Below are positions 46,679 through 56,278 of a DNA stretch of 64,000 nucleotides, piece by piece. This DNA is from Candidatus Aminicenantota bacterium. Lineage in GTDB: Bacteria > Acidobacteriota > Aminicenantia > Aminicenantales > JAFGAV01. Location: assembly GCA_016933515.1 (NCBI GenBank), contig JAFGAV010000025.1, positions 1 to 64,000 of the forward strand, in the 5' to 3' direction. The notes beneath the pieces were generated by a model. That model did no database searches and was not told the DNA's origin. It worked only from the letters and a program-made list of their open reading frames with translations. The position numbers and the translations under genes were made by a program. The number at the start of each line of letters is the position of its first letter. Within the stretch, counting starts at the first letter, position 1.

Positions 46679-47530
46679 ATGCTGTGGAAGGGGAGACGCC
46701 GGAGCGCGAACGTTGAGGACCGACGCGGCATCGGAGGGCGCGGCCTGGCCGTCGGAGGAGGCATCGGCGCCGTCATCGTCGCCGCGATTATCCTCTTGTT
46801 GGGAGGAAATCCGGATGATGTTCTTCAGAATGTCCCGGTGACGGGGATCGAATCGCCTCTCTCTTCGGGCACCCTTTCCGCCGAAGATCGGGAGATGGGC
46901 GACTTCGTTTCCGTTGTCCTGGCCGATACCGAGGATGTCTGGAACGCGCTCTTCCGCCAGGCGGGAAAGACATACCGGGAGCCGAGCCTGGTTCTGTTCA
47001 CCGACCAAACGGCCTCGACGTGCGGTTACGCCTCCGGCGCCTCAGGCCCTTTCTATTGCCCCGCCGACGAGAAAGTCTATATCGATCTCGGATTCTTCCG
47101 GCAGCTTCAGTCGCAGCTCGGCGCTTCGGGGGATTTCGCCATGGCCTATGTCATTGCCCACGAGGTCGGACATCACGTCCAGAACCTCCTGGGCATCATC
47201 GACCAGGTGAACTCCATGAAGCCGCAGCTCGGGGAGCGGGAGGCCAACCGTCTTTCAATCTGCATGGAACTTCAGGCGGATTTTCTTGCGGGGGTCTGGG
47301 CGCACCATGCCCAGCGCCTGAAAGGCATCCTCGAGGAAGGGGACGTCGAGGAGGCCGTGAACGCCGCGGCCGCCGTGGGCGATGACCGCATCCAGAGGAT
47401 GACCCGTGGAGCCGTCGTGCCTGACTCGTTCACCCACGGGACCTCCGAACAGCGCATGAACTGGTTCCTTAAGGGATATCGATCCGGCGATGTCGGCCAG
47501 GGGGACACATTCAACGCCGAAGTCTTGTAG
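46679..47530 (+). CDS. YpfJ-type neutral zinc metallopeptidase
   Basis: RRSANVEDRRG, VIAHEVGHHVQNLLGI, ELQADFLAGVWAHHA. Confidence 0.93.
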   Translation: MLWKGRRRSANVEDRRGIGGRGLAVGGGIGAVIVAAIILLLGGNPDDVLQNVPVTGIESPLSSGTLSAEDREMGDFVSVVLADTEDVWNALFRQAGKTYREPSLVLFTDQTASTCGYASGASGPFYCPADEKVYIDLGFFRQLQSQLGASGDFAMAYVIAHEVGHHVQNLLGIIDQVNSMKPQLGEREANRLSICMELQADFLAGVWAHHAQRLKGILEEGDVEEAVNAAAAVGDDRIQRMTRGAVVPDSFTHGTSEQRMNWFLKGYRSGDVGQGDTFNAEVL

Positions 47531-47566
47531 GCCGATTCCGTCAGAAGGGCTCAATTTCCGGGTAGG

Positions 47567-47595
47567 TTGATTTCGGCCGTCATTTTCTGTAGAAT
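47567..47595 (+). promoter_or_regulatory. Promoter TTGATT-N17-TAGAAT
   Basis: -35 47567-47572, -10 47590-47595. Confidence 0.6.
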
Positions 47596-47639
47596 ACGTT
47601 TCTCTCTATAGAGCAAAAGGGAAAAACAAAAAAGGTCTT

Positions 47640-49142
47640 TTGTTGACGGAACGGAGAATTATCGTCATCGGCGCCGGCCTGTCCGGTCTTTCGGCCGGCG
47701 TTTACGCCAGGCTGGGAGGATATCCCTGCCTGATCGTGGAGCAGTACAGCGGACCGGGAGGCGTCGCGTCCTGTTGGAAACGGGGCGAGTATCTCATCGA
47801 CGGCGGCATCCATTTCTTCATGGGCCATCGGCCGCAGGATGCCTCCTCCGTTCTCTTCCGGGAGCTGCTGGGCGGAGACATGGGCGATCGCGTCGCGGAG
47901 ATGCGGATTTACGGCCGTTACGTGGACGAGAACAAGGGCCGCCGCGTGGATGTGACCCGCGACCTGGACCGTCTGGCGCGGGATCTCAAGGGATATGCCG
48001 GCGAAGATCTCGATCTCATCAATCTGATCATCGAGGGCGCCCGCCGGCTCCGGCGTCTGGACTTGAGCCGCGTGGCGCTCTATCTTCCGCCTGAACTGTC
48101 GCCGCCCCTCGCAAGGCTGGGGGAGATGTGGGCGATGCGCCGCGCCTGGCGTTCGTTCTCCGGAGCATACGGCCGTTCGATGTCCGATTTCGCCCGCGCC
48201 TGCTTCGATCCCTGGTTGAGCCGGTTTCTGGCCAACCTGTTTCTTCCCGACGTGCCCGTATGGTTCGTCTGCTTTCTTCTGGCTCTCCTGGCCGACGGAG
48301 GTCTGGGCTATCTCAAGAACGGCAGCCTGGATTTCGTCCGGTCGATCGAAAAGCGATTCCTTGAGCTCGGAGGGGACGTGGCCTACAACGCGCCCGTAGA
48401 GAGCATCCTGGTCGAAAACGGCCGGGCGAGCGGCGTCCGGCTCGAGGACGGCCGCATTCTGCGATCGGGCGCCGTCATCTCCGCGGCCGACGGCCGGGAA
48501 ACGCTTTTCCGCCTGCTCGGGGGACGGTACCTCGACAAAGCCGCGGTCGAGCGGTACTCAAGCTGGAAGCTCGCTCCGGCCGGCCTGACGGTGTCTTTCG
48601 GCCTGAGGAGGGAATTGGCCGACGAAGTCCCCCTGACCACGATTTCATTGATGCACCCGATCTCCTTCAACGGCTCCAAAGTCCAGGATCTGTCGCTCAG
48701 GATTTTCAACTACAGCCCGGCCTTCGCGCCCAAGGGGCGGTGCGTTCTCCAGGCCTGGGCGGAAGCGGATTTCGATTCCTGGCAGCGGTTGAGGGACGGG
48801 GACCCCTCCGGTTATGAAAGCGAGAAAAAGCGCGCCGCCGAAGAGATTCTCAAGCGTCTGGAGAAGCACTATCCCGGAATCTCCGGCCAGGTCGAGCTCG
48901 CGGATGTGGTCACCCCGGCCACGGTCCGAAGGATCACGCGCAACCACCGCGGCGCGTCCATGGCTTGGATGCCCACGCCGCGCTTTTTCAAGACGCCGTT
49001 GCGCCGGACGCTCAAAGGCGTTTCGGATTTCGCCCTGGCCGGCCAGTGGGTGGCGGGCAGCGGAGTCGTCCCCTGTCTGCTCTCCGGAAAGCACGCCGTC
49101 GAGATCCTCCACCGTTCAGGCCTCAAGCCGTCCGGGGGATAA
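47640..49142 (+). CDS. Phytoene desaturase/CrtI-like FAD-dependent oxidoreductase
   Basis: IIVIGAGLSGLSAGVYARLGGYPCLIVEQYSGPGGVA; WKRGEYLIDGGIHFF; C-terminal GQWVAGSGVVPCLLSG; start codon TTG uncertain. Confidence 0.83.
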   Translation: MLTERRIIVIGAGLSGLSAGVYARLGGYPCLIVEQYSGPGGVASCWKRGEYLIDGGIHFFMGHRPQDASSVLFRELLGGDMGDRVAEMRIYGRYVDENKGRRVDVTRDLDRLARDLKGYAGEDLDLINLIIEGARRLRRLDLSRVALYLPPELSPPLARLGEMWAMRRAWRSFSGAYGRSMSDFARACFDPWLSRFLANLFLPDVPVWFVCFLLALLADGGLGYLKNGSLDFVRSIEKRFLELGGDVAYNAPVESILVENGRASGVRLEDGRILRSGAVISAADGRETLFRLLGGRYLDKAAVERYSSWKLAPAGLTVSFGLRRELADEVPLTTISLMHPISFNGSKVQDLSLRIFNYSPAFAPKGRCVLQAWAEADFDSWQRLRDGDPSGYESEKKRAAEEILKRLEKHYPGISGQVELADVVTPATVRRITRNHRGASMAWMPTPRFFKTPLRRTLKGVSDFALAGQWVAGSGVVPCLLSGKHAVEILHRSGLKPSGG

Positions 49143-49261
49143 TCCGTTTCCTTCACCCCGCACGGGCCTGCGCCGCGAGCGGGGATTTCAATCGTGTCAG
49201 GAACCGACCTCCGGCTGTCCTGCTCAGGAAGATCTCAGGGTCAGAATCGCCTCCTCCTCGT

Positions 49262-49290
49262 TTGCTTTGCCCCTGGGGCTGAGATATACT
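49262..49290 (+). promoter_or_regulatory. Promoter TTGCTT-N17-TATACT immediately before ATG 49298
   Basis: -35 49262-49267, -10 49285-49290. Confidence 0.55.
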
Positions 49291-49297
49291 CCGCCGG

Positions 49298-50710
49298 ATG
49301 AATTCGATTTCCGCGCCTCCGCCCGCCGCGGACCGGCGTCTCATTCTGCTCATCACCACGACCTCTTCCTTCCTGACGCCCTTTATGGGATCGGCGCTCA
49401 ACATCGCCTTGCCCAGCATCGGCGCCGAGTTCGGCCTGGATGCCGTGGCCCTGGGCTGGGTGGCGACCTCCTACATGCTGGCCGCGGCCGTGTTTCTTGT
49501 GCCCTTCGGCCGCCTGGCGGACATCGCCGGCCGGAAAAAGATTTTTATCTCCGGAGTCATCCTCTACACCGCGGCATCGCTTTTGTCCGCTCTGGCCGTT
49601 TCGGGGTCGATGCTGATCGCCGTGCGCGTCCTTCAGGGGTGGGGAGGATCGATGATTTTCGGCACGGCCACGGCCCTCCTGATTTCAGTCTACCCGCCGG
49701 GCCAGAGGGGAGCGGCTCTGGGCATCAACACCGCCGCCGTTTATACCGGTCTGTCGCTCGGTCCGGTTCTGGGAGGACTCCTGACCCAGAGCTTCGGCTG
49801 GCGGAGCATCTTCCTGCTCCATGCCGGACTGGGCGCCCTCCTGACCGCCCTCGTCCTCCTGCTGCTGAAGCAGGAATGGAGGGAAGCGCGAGGCGAGCCT
49901 TTCGACGCGGCCGGATCGCTTCTCTTCGGATTGGCGCTCGTATCCCTGATGTACGGATTTTCCCGGCTGCCGGACGCGCCGGGATTCGTTCTCATCGGCG
50001 CCGGCACGTGCCTGGCGGCGCTCTTTCTCCGGTATGAAACGAAAATCGCCCATCCTGTTTTGAACCTGTCCCTGTTTCTCAGAAACAGGATCTTCGCCTT
50101 TTCCAACCTGGCGGCCCTGATCAATTACAGCGCCACGGCGGCCTCCGGTTTTCTGCTGAGCCTCTACCTTCAGTACGTTAAGGGGCTGTCTCCCCGGCAG
50201 GCCGGTTTGGTGCTTGTCGCCCAGCCCGTGGTCATGGCCGTCGTGTCCCCGCTCACCGGACGGCTTTCGGACAGGATCGAGCCCCGCTGGCTGGCCTCGG
50301 CGGGCATGGCTCTCTCGGCCGGGGGGCTGTTCCTGCTCGCCTTCCTCCAAATCGGGTCGCCGCTCTCCGTCGTCACGGGTTGTCTCGTCCTTCTGGGCAT
50401 GGGTTTCGGACTTTTTTCTTCGCCGAACACCAATGCCGTCATGAGTTCCGTGGACAAGCGCTCGCTAGGCGTCGCTTCGGCCACGCTGGCGACGATGAGG
50501 CTCACCGGCCAGATGTTCAGCATGGGCATGTCGCTTCTCGTCATCGCCCTCTACCTGGGGCGAGTCCGCATAACCGCCGCGAACCACCCCGCCTTTATGG
50601 ACGGCTTGCGCAGCGCGTATTTCATTTTTGTCGCGTTCTGCGCGGCCGGTGTGTTCGCCTCACTGGCCAGAGGGCGCACGCCCGGCCGAAGGCGCCCTGA
50701 ATCGGGTTGA
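49298..50710 (+). CDS. MFS transporter, DHA2 (14-TMS drug/H+ antiporter) type
   Basis: ALNIALPSIGAEFGLDAVALGWVATSYML, PFGRLADIAGRKKIF, GLSLGPVLGGLL. Confidence 0.92.
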   Translation: MNSISAPPPAADRRLILLITTTSSFLTPFMGSALNIALPSIGAEFGLDAVALGWVATSYMLAAAVFLVPFGRLADIAGRKKIFISGVILYTAASLLSALAVSGSMLIAVRVLQGWGGSMIFGTATALLISVYPPGQRGAALGINTAAVYTGLSLGPVLGGLLTQSFGWRSIFLLHAGLGALLTALVLLLLKQEWREARGEPFDAAGSLLFGLALVSLMYGFSRLPDAPGFVLIGAGTCLAALFLRYETKIAHPVLNLSLFLRNRIFAFSNLAALINYSATAASGFLLSLYLQYVKGLSPRQAGLVLVAQPVVMAVVSPLTGRLSDRIEPRWLASAGMALSAGGLFLLAFLQIGSPLSVVTGCLVLLGMGFGLFSSPNTNAVMSSVDKRSLGVASATLATMRLTGQMFSMGMSLLVIALYLGRVRITAANHPAFMDGLRSAYFIFVAFCAAGVFASLARGRTPGRRRPESG

Positions 50711-50777
50711 GTCGTCTCTTCGGGCAGGCGGAACGCGCGTTCGAAGGGCGCCGGGATTTCACGGCTGAGGAGGAGGC

Positions 50778-51140
50778 ATGTTCATCAAGGATGTGAAGAA
50801 TGGCCGGGCATTCACCGCCGGAGACGGCTCCCATCTTAAGGAGATTTTCAATCCCGTCAAAGAAAAGCTGGCCTTTCGATACAGTCTCGCCTGGGCGGAG
50901 GTCCCGGCGCGCGGAGCCACGCGCCCCCACCGGCTGACCTCCTCGGAAGTTTACTTCATCCTGGAGGGGGAAGGCGAAATGCACATCGACGCCGAGAGGG
51001 AAGCGATCGGTCCCGGACGGGCGGTCTACATTCCGCCGGGGGCGCGCCAATGGGTTGAAAACACGGGCCGGGGGGAGCTTCGGTTCTTGTGCCTCGTCGA
51101 TCCGGCCTGGCGTCCCGAGGACGAGGAGATCCTCGCCTAA
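50778..51140 (+). CDS. Cupin-domain protein
   Basis: PHRLTSSEVYFILEGEGEMHIDAE...AVYIPPGARQWVENTG. Confidence 0.88.
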   Translation: MFIKDVKNGRAFTAGDGSHLKEIFNPVKEKLAFRYSLAWAEVPARGATRPHRLTSSEVYFILEGEGEMHIDAEREAIGPGRAVYIPPGARQWVENTGRGELRFLCLVDPAWRPEDEEILA

Positions 51141-52186
51141 GCGCGCCTCAATCCGCGATCCGGCCGGGCGCCGAATTCCAGGACGGCCTCAAGCACTTCC
51201 TCGTGCGAAAGGACGGTTCCCTCTCGCGGGGAGGCGACGATTCTCCGTTTGAAGAAAGCGCAGTCGCCTCCGTACCAGGGGGAGGAGGCGGCCATTCCCA
51301 GTCGGCTCCTCTTTTCCCCCTCCTGGAGGTCAAGCCGGACCGCCAATCCCTCGAGAGTGACGCCTTCCTCCGGATCCACTCCCAGAAGAAAGCGATCGCG
51401 GCCCGAACCGCTCATGACGAAAACGTATCCCTTGCGCAAGGAGGAGTGAACGATGTCCCGGCGCGCCCATTCTTTGAAGAGAAAACTCCGCGGTTTCGAT
51501 ACGGCCAGGCCGTCGAGCTCTTTCCGGTCTTTTTCCGAGGGATGTGGGAGCCACAGCCGGAGCGTCCGGCCCCGCTCCCTGTCTTCCAGGTACCGGAAAT
51601 AGTCGGACTCGATGCGCCTCATGGCCCTCTCGAAGCGGTCGATTCCGGCGAAGAGAGTCCGGTTCTCGACGATGTCCAAGCCGAGTTCCGCCTTGTCGTA
51701 GAGAAAACTCATCATTCTCAGGCCTTCGTCCATCCGGCGGCGGCTGGCCTCGTCCTCCTCTTCATGGATGACGCTCGACAGGGCGCGGAGGATGGCATAG
51801 GGGGTGGCCGCCAGGTCGATGCTCTTGGGAAACGAAGCCGAGTCGGCCATCCGGGCGTAGCCGGCCAGGCGCTCCATGGATCGGTCGACCGTTTTCGTCT
51901 CCAGGAGCTTGAGCGCCAAAAAAACGGAGGCCGAAGCGTCGAAGTCCGGCAGGCGATGGGTGACGACCGTCAGGGAGGCGGGCGCGGCTCCGTCCGCTTT
52001 GAGAAGGTGGTCGAGGACGAGGTCGGGGTGTTTGACGATCAGAGAAGCGGCGCACTCGGCTTCGGCTTTCGGATGGTGGTGGTCGATGACTCCCGGGACC
52101 ATGTTCATCCCCACATCGAGGACAAGGGTGTTTTCCCGGGGTTCGATCACCTCTCCGTAGTTGACGAATTCGTAGCGGACATTCAT
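51137..52186 (-). CDS. DHH-type phosphoesterase-like protein with permuted motif order
   Basis: LVLDVG and VIDHHHP near N-terminus, then VVTHRLPDFDASASVF. Confidence 0.6.
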   Translation of the reverse strand: MNVRYEFVNYGEVIEPRENTLVLDVGMNMVPGVIDHHHPKAEAECAASLIVKHPDLVLDHLLKADGAAPASLTVVTHRLPDFDASASVFLALKLLETKTVDRSMERLAGYARMADSASFPKSIDLAATPYAILRALSSVIHEEEDEASRRRMDEGLRMMSFLYDKAELGLDIVENRTLFAGIDRFERAMRRIESDYFRYLEDRERGRTLRLWLPHPSEKDRKELDGLAVSKPRSFLFKEWARRDIVHSSLRKGYVFVMSGSGRDRFLLGVDPEEGVTLEGLAVRLDLQEGEKRSRLGMAASSPWYGGDCAFFKRRIVASPREGTVLSHEEVLEAVLEFGARPDRGLRRA

Positions 52187-52187
52187 C

Positions 52188-53279
52188 TTACCGCCCGTGC
52201 GCGCGAGGCCGGCTGCGGCCGTCGGACCCGATCAGTTTTTCGACGATTTTAGCGCTTCCCGCGGGAAAAGCATAGCTCCGGAGCGCGGCCGGCTTGACCC
52301 ACAGCCGACGAGGGGAGGGACGGAGCGCTCCGGCGGCACGGCAGAGAAACGCATGCAGGTCGACGCGGTATTTCGTGTAGGCATGCTTGACCCGAGCCAG
52401 GAACACCGGATCCCGGACCTCGACGCCCAGCTCTTCCCGGATCTCGCGGCGCAGGGCGGACTCGAGCGTTTCACCGGGCTCGACCTTGCCGCCCGGAAAT
52501 TCCCACAGTCCGGCCAAGAGCCCCTTGTCCGGCCGTTTTTGGATGAGAACTTTTCCGTTTCTTCGGATGACGGCCACGGCGGCCGTCACCCGAAGGGCCG
52601 GTTTCGTTTTTCTGGGCGGGATGGAGTCCTGCTCTCCGCGGCGACGGGCGCTGCAGTATGAGGCCACGGGGCACGACACGCAGCGCGGCGATGCCGGGCG
52701 GCAAACGAGGGCGCCGAGTTCCATTAAGGCCTGGTTGAACTGGCCGGCGTTCCTGCGGGGCAGGAGGGATGAGAGAGCCGAAGCGATTTTTCGGTCGGCT
52801 CGTCCGTCGAGCGGGCCGCGGAGCCGGAGGAGGCGCGCCATCACGCGCCGGACATTGGCTTCCAAGACCGGATAAGGCCTGTTCAGAGCCAGGCTGAGGA
52901 TCGCCGCCGCCGTGTAAGGTCCGATGCCCGGAAGCCGGACGAGCTCCTCAAAGCCGTCCGGGACGCGTCCGCCATTCCCGGCGACGAGGATGCGGGCCGC
53001 GGCTTTCAGGTTCCGGGCGCGTTCATAGTAACCCAGTCCCTGCCAGTCCTTGAGAACTCGGGAGAGCGGGGCCCGATCCAAGGCGGCCAGATCGGGGTAA
53101 GACTTGACCCAGCGCCGGTAATAAGGAATGACGGCCTCTACGGTGGTCTGCTGGAGCATGATCTCCGAGACCCAAATGCGGTACGGATCGCGCGTGAGGC
53201 GCCAAGGAAGCGGCCGCTTGTGACGCGCGTACCAGGTCCGAAGCCGCCTGACGAATCGAGCGGCTTCAGGTCGCGTCAC
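52188..53279 (-). CDS. mutY: A/G-specific adenine glycosylase MutY with C-terminal NUDIX domain
   Basis: WVSEIMLQQTTVEAVIPYY, LPGIGPYTAAAI, CRPASPRCVSCPVASYC Fe-S, GLWEFPGGKVEPGE NUDIX. Confidence 0.94.
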   Translation of the reverse strand: MTRPEAARFVRRLRTWYARHKRPLPWRLTRDPYRIWVSEIMLQQTTVEAVIPYYRRWVKSYPDLAALDRAPLSRVLKDWQGLGYYERARNLKAAARILVAGNGGRVPDGFEELVRLPGIGPYTAAAILSLALNRPYPVLEANVRRVMARLLRLRGPLDGRADRKIASALSSLLPRRNAGQFNQALMELGALVCRPASPRCVSCPVASYCSARRRGEQDSIPPRKTKPALRVTAAVAVIRRNGKVLIQKRPDKGLLAGLWEFPGGKVEPGETLESALRREIREELGVEVRDPVFLARVKHAYTKYRVDLHAFLCRAAGALRPSPRRLWVKPAALRSYAFPAGSAKIVEKLIGSDGRSRPRAHGR

Positions 53280-53285
53280 GGCCGT

Positions 53286-54662
53286 TCAGCCTTCGTTCTC
53301 GTCCGCGCTCCCGCCGTTTTCGGCTTTTTCCCAGTCTTCGGCCGATGCGGGGATGTCGTCCAAAAAGGACGAATCGACGCGGAGCAGATAGCCGAGCCTT
53401 GGGTTCTTGATCACCGCCTGTTTTTTCTCTTCGTTTACCGCTCCGACGAGAAGGATGACCTCGCGCGCTTTCCCCTCGAAATCCTTGACGCCGATGACGA
53501 TCTCGGCCCGGGGGTTGTCCAGGCCGTACGATGCGGCGAGGCCCGGCCGGTCGATGAATTCCGCGGCCTGCAGGCCGTCGACCCGCCGGAGGAACGATTC
53601 GACCTTGGATCCGTCCGCCTCGCCCCCCGAATCGAACCGCCAACGGCCTTCCTCGTCCTTGGACAGCGCGAGCTCCGTCTTTCCGGATTTGACCCTCAGC
53701 CGCTCGACCTCCCAGGCGTTGAAAACGTCCACGCCCTTTTCCCGCAGTTCCTGCGGCTTCCGGCCGAGATCCGTGAAGACAGAGGACTCGGCGGAAACGA
53801 TTTTTTCGGAGGAGGAAGTGGCGACGAAAGTCTTTTCGTCTTTCCGGGTCAGGGAAAACGTGATTTCCCGGCCCTCGGCGGGCAGGGAGAGCCCGACTTC
53901 AACATCAGGCTCGTCCAGGCCGCATGCCCTGAGATCGGCGTCCGTCTTGTGTTCCGATACGAATTCCTTGGCCCTCAAACCCGACAGGGAATTGATGACG
54001 CTTTCCAAACCGTATCGGTCGGCCAGGCTTTTGACGGGCGTTTCCAGAAACCACTCGCCGTCGCGCCGGGCCGCCTCCCAAGCGTTCTCCCGGGAACGGA
54101 GCGAGATGCGGTCGACCTTCGATGTGTCGAACCCGAAGATGTCCTTTTTGCGCAAATCGAACGGAGTCTTTTCGAGATGGACCTTGACCGAAGCGGGCAG
54201 GAGAAGGACCCTCTGTTCTCCGTCTTTCCGGGCGTAGAGCGTCCCGTCTACGGGATGTTCGTCGCCGACCCGGATGCGGATCGGTTCCTTCCGGCCCTTG
54301 ATCCACAACGCGACCTCCCGGCCGGCGATGCCGTAGGCGGACGGATCGGAGGGCGCTTCGTCCGCCACCCTCTCGGCTCTGAGCCGGGACAGGTCTTCGG
54401 CCAGGCGGTTGACTTCGAACTCGTCGGCCGGGGCTTGAAGGGGCGTCTCGAGAAGCCAATCCCCTTTCTCATCCTTGCGGAGGCCGATCGTTTCCGGGCC
54501 GCCGATGACGATCCGCTCCACGTCCTCGGCCTTGAGGTCCGTCACCCAGGGCCCCTGTGCGCCGGCCGATTCCTCGGCGGGTTTGCGGGGTAGGAGGAAA
54601 AGAACGACGAGGAGAAGAACGACGGCGATTCCCAGAAGGATGAGCGTGGATTTGAATTTCAC
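53286..54662 (-). CDS. DUF4340 domain-containing protein
   Basis: N-terminal TM; repeated W..L.(T/S)P...ADE..V..L...L motifs; adjacent to Gld-type ABC genes. Confidence 0.82.
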   Translation of the reverse strand: MKFKSTLILLGIAVVLLLVVLFLLPRKPAEESAGAQGPWVTDLKAEDVERIVIGGPETIGLRKDEKGDWLLETPLQAPADEFEVNRLAEDLSRLRAERVADEAPSDPSAYGIAGREVALWIKGRKEPIRIRVGDEHPVDGTLYARKDGEQRVLLLPASVKVHLEKTPFDLRKKDIFGFDTSKVDRISLRSRENAWEAARRDGEWFLETPVKSLADRYGLESVINSLSGLRAKEFVSEHKTDADLRACGLDEPDVEVGLSLPAEGREITFSLTRKDEKTFVATSSSEKIVSAESSVFTDLGRKPQELREKGVDVFNAWEVERLRVKSGKTELALSKDEEGRWRFDSGGEADGSKVESFLRRVDGLQAAEFIDRPGLAASYGLDNPRAEIVIGVKDFEGKAREVILLVGAVNEEKKQAVIKNPRLGYLLRVDSSFLDDIPASAEDWEKAENGGSADENEG

Positions 54663-56275
54663 CGCGACCTCCTTCGGATCCAGACGGCCAGCCCGGCGGC
54701 GAGGACGAACAAAGGCAGGAAGACCCGCGTGACGAGGGAGATCGTCCGCTTTCGGTCCGGAGTCAGTCTCAGGACGTGCTGGGAGGGAGCCTTGGGCTGG
54801 ATCGAGATCAAATCCGTTTCCTCGGACAGCCAGTTGACGGCGTTCAGGAAGAGGAGGCCGTTGGCCGGGTTGTTGTTGAAGTAATAGAAGCGGTTGGTGA
54901 TGAAATCGGAATCTCCGAAAACCACGAGGCGCCCCTCGCGGGTTTCCTCCTCTTCGGGCGCCCCTTCGGGAGGCCCGGCGTCCGGCTCCCGGCTCTCTTT
55001 GCCGCTTCGGCCTTTGACCGTGACCGCGACGCCCATGGGCACCGGCCCGGGCTCGTCCGTCTCCGGGTCGAAGACCGGCGGGCTTTGGTCTGGACTGCGC
55101 TCCGCCCAGGCTCCCGGCATGAGGGAGGAGGGTTCCTTGTTGGACCTGGCCAAGACCGCGGCGGTCAGGCCTTCGGGCGGCTCTTCGGCGGCGCCCACGG
55201 TGCGGGCGTTAGGGAAGAATGCGGCGTAGCGCAGCCCTTCGGTTACGGGATGACTCTCGAAAGAGGCGGTCAAAGGCCAGCGCTCGTCCCCGACGACGTA
55301 GGCCGCCAGCTCGTCGTAGATGAAGTCGTCGTCGACTTTGACGCCGAATTCGGCCAGGCGGCCGACGAGTCCCGGCATCCGGCCGGGGTCCAAAAGAAGA
55401 AGCGCCCGGCCTCCGCGGCGGATATAATCCCGGACGGCCGTCCACTCGTCGGCCGAGAAATCGACCTCCGGTCCGGCGACGACGAGAAGGGCGCAGTCCT
55501 CCGGGATCCGGCCGGGAAGGGCGTATTCCAGCGTCTGGACGCCGTAGGCGAGCTTTTCCAGATTGTCCCTGGCCCACGAGGCGCCCGTCTCTTCCCGATC
55601 GGAAAGGGATTTTTCACCGTGACCGGCGAGGAAATACACGACCTTCTCGCCGCTTCGGGTGACCTTGATGATGGCGTTGGTGATGTCCTCTTCCTTGATT
55701 GTCGTGATCCGGTCGGTCTTGCCGCCGCTCTCGAAGATCGAGGTGTTGAATCCGGTGATTTGATCGGCCTGGGCGCGGCGGGGATTTTTGTCCGGGTCGA
55801 TGAACTCGTAGACGAGACGCGGGCCGGCGTCGGCGTAGAGCTTCAGGATTTTTTCCATGCGGAAACGGGTGTCGCTTTTTTCGAGGAAATAGCAGCGGAC
55901 TTTGACGTCGGTTTTCAGGCTTTTCAGGAGCCGGACGGTCTGGGGCGAAAGGCTGTGGATCTTGTCCTCGGTGAAGTCGAAACGGGCGTGGAAGCGGCCG
56001 AGGACGATGTTCGCCAGGACGAGAATGACGAGGGCGAGGAGGATGACGAACACGAGGTTGGAGGAGTAAAGGAACGCCCTGCGGCGGACACCCCGCCGCA
56101 GCTCGTCGATATTGAGGCCGACGTACAATCCGAAGGCGACCAGACAGAGGGGAAGGAAAACGACATACAGGATCCAGCCGCGGACGGGTCCGAACGGCCG
56201 CAGGGACAGGAAGAGGAGGGCCAGGATGAGAAGCGCCAGGCCGATGAAATGGCCGTAGGACTTGAAGACGTTCAT
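54659..56275 (-). CDS. GldG-family ABC-associated auxiliary protein
   Basis: RFDFTEDKIHSLSPQTVRLLKSL, VVYFLAGHGEKSL, AVNWLSEE; TM at both ends. Confidence 0.88.
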   Translation of the reverse strand: MNVFKSYGHFIGLALLILALLFLSLRPFGPVRGWILYVVFLPLCLVAFGLYVGLNIDELRRGVRRRAFLYSSNLVFVILLALVILVLANIVLGRFHARFDFTEDKIHSLSPQTVRLLKSLKTDVKVRCYFLEKSDTRFRMEKILKLYADAGPRLVYEFIDPDKNPRRAQADQITGFNTSIFESGGKTDRITTIKEEDITNAIIKVTRSGEKVVYFLAGHGEKSLSDREETGASWARDNLEKLAYGVQTLEYALPGRIPEDCALLVVAGPEVDFSADEWTAVRDYIRRGGRALLLLDPGRMPGLVGRLAEFGVKVDDDFIYDELAAYVVGDERWPLTASFESHPVTEGLRYAAFFPNARTVGAAEEPPEGLTAAVLARSNKEPSSLMPGAWAERSPDQSPPVFDPETDEPGPVPMGVAVTVKGRSGKESREPDAGPPEGAPEEEETREGRLVVFGDSDFITNRFYYFNNNPANGLLFLNAVNWLSEETDLISIQPKAPSQHVLRLTPDRKRTISLVTRVFLPLFVLAAGLAVWIRRRSR

Positions 56276-56278
56276 GCC

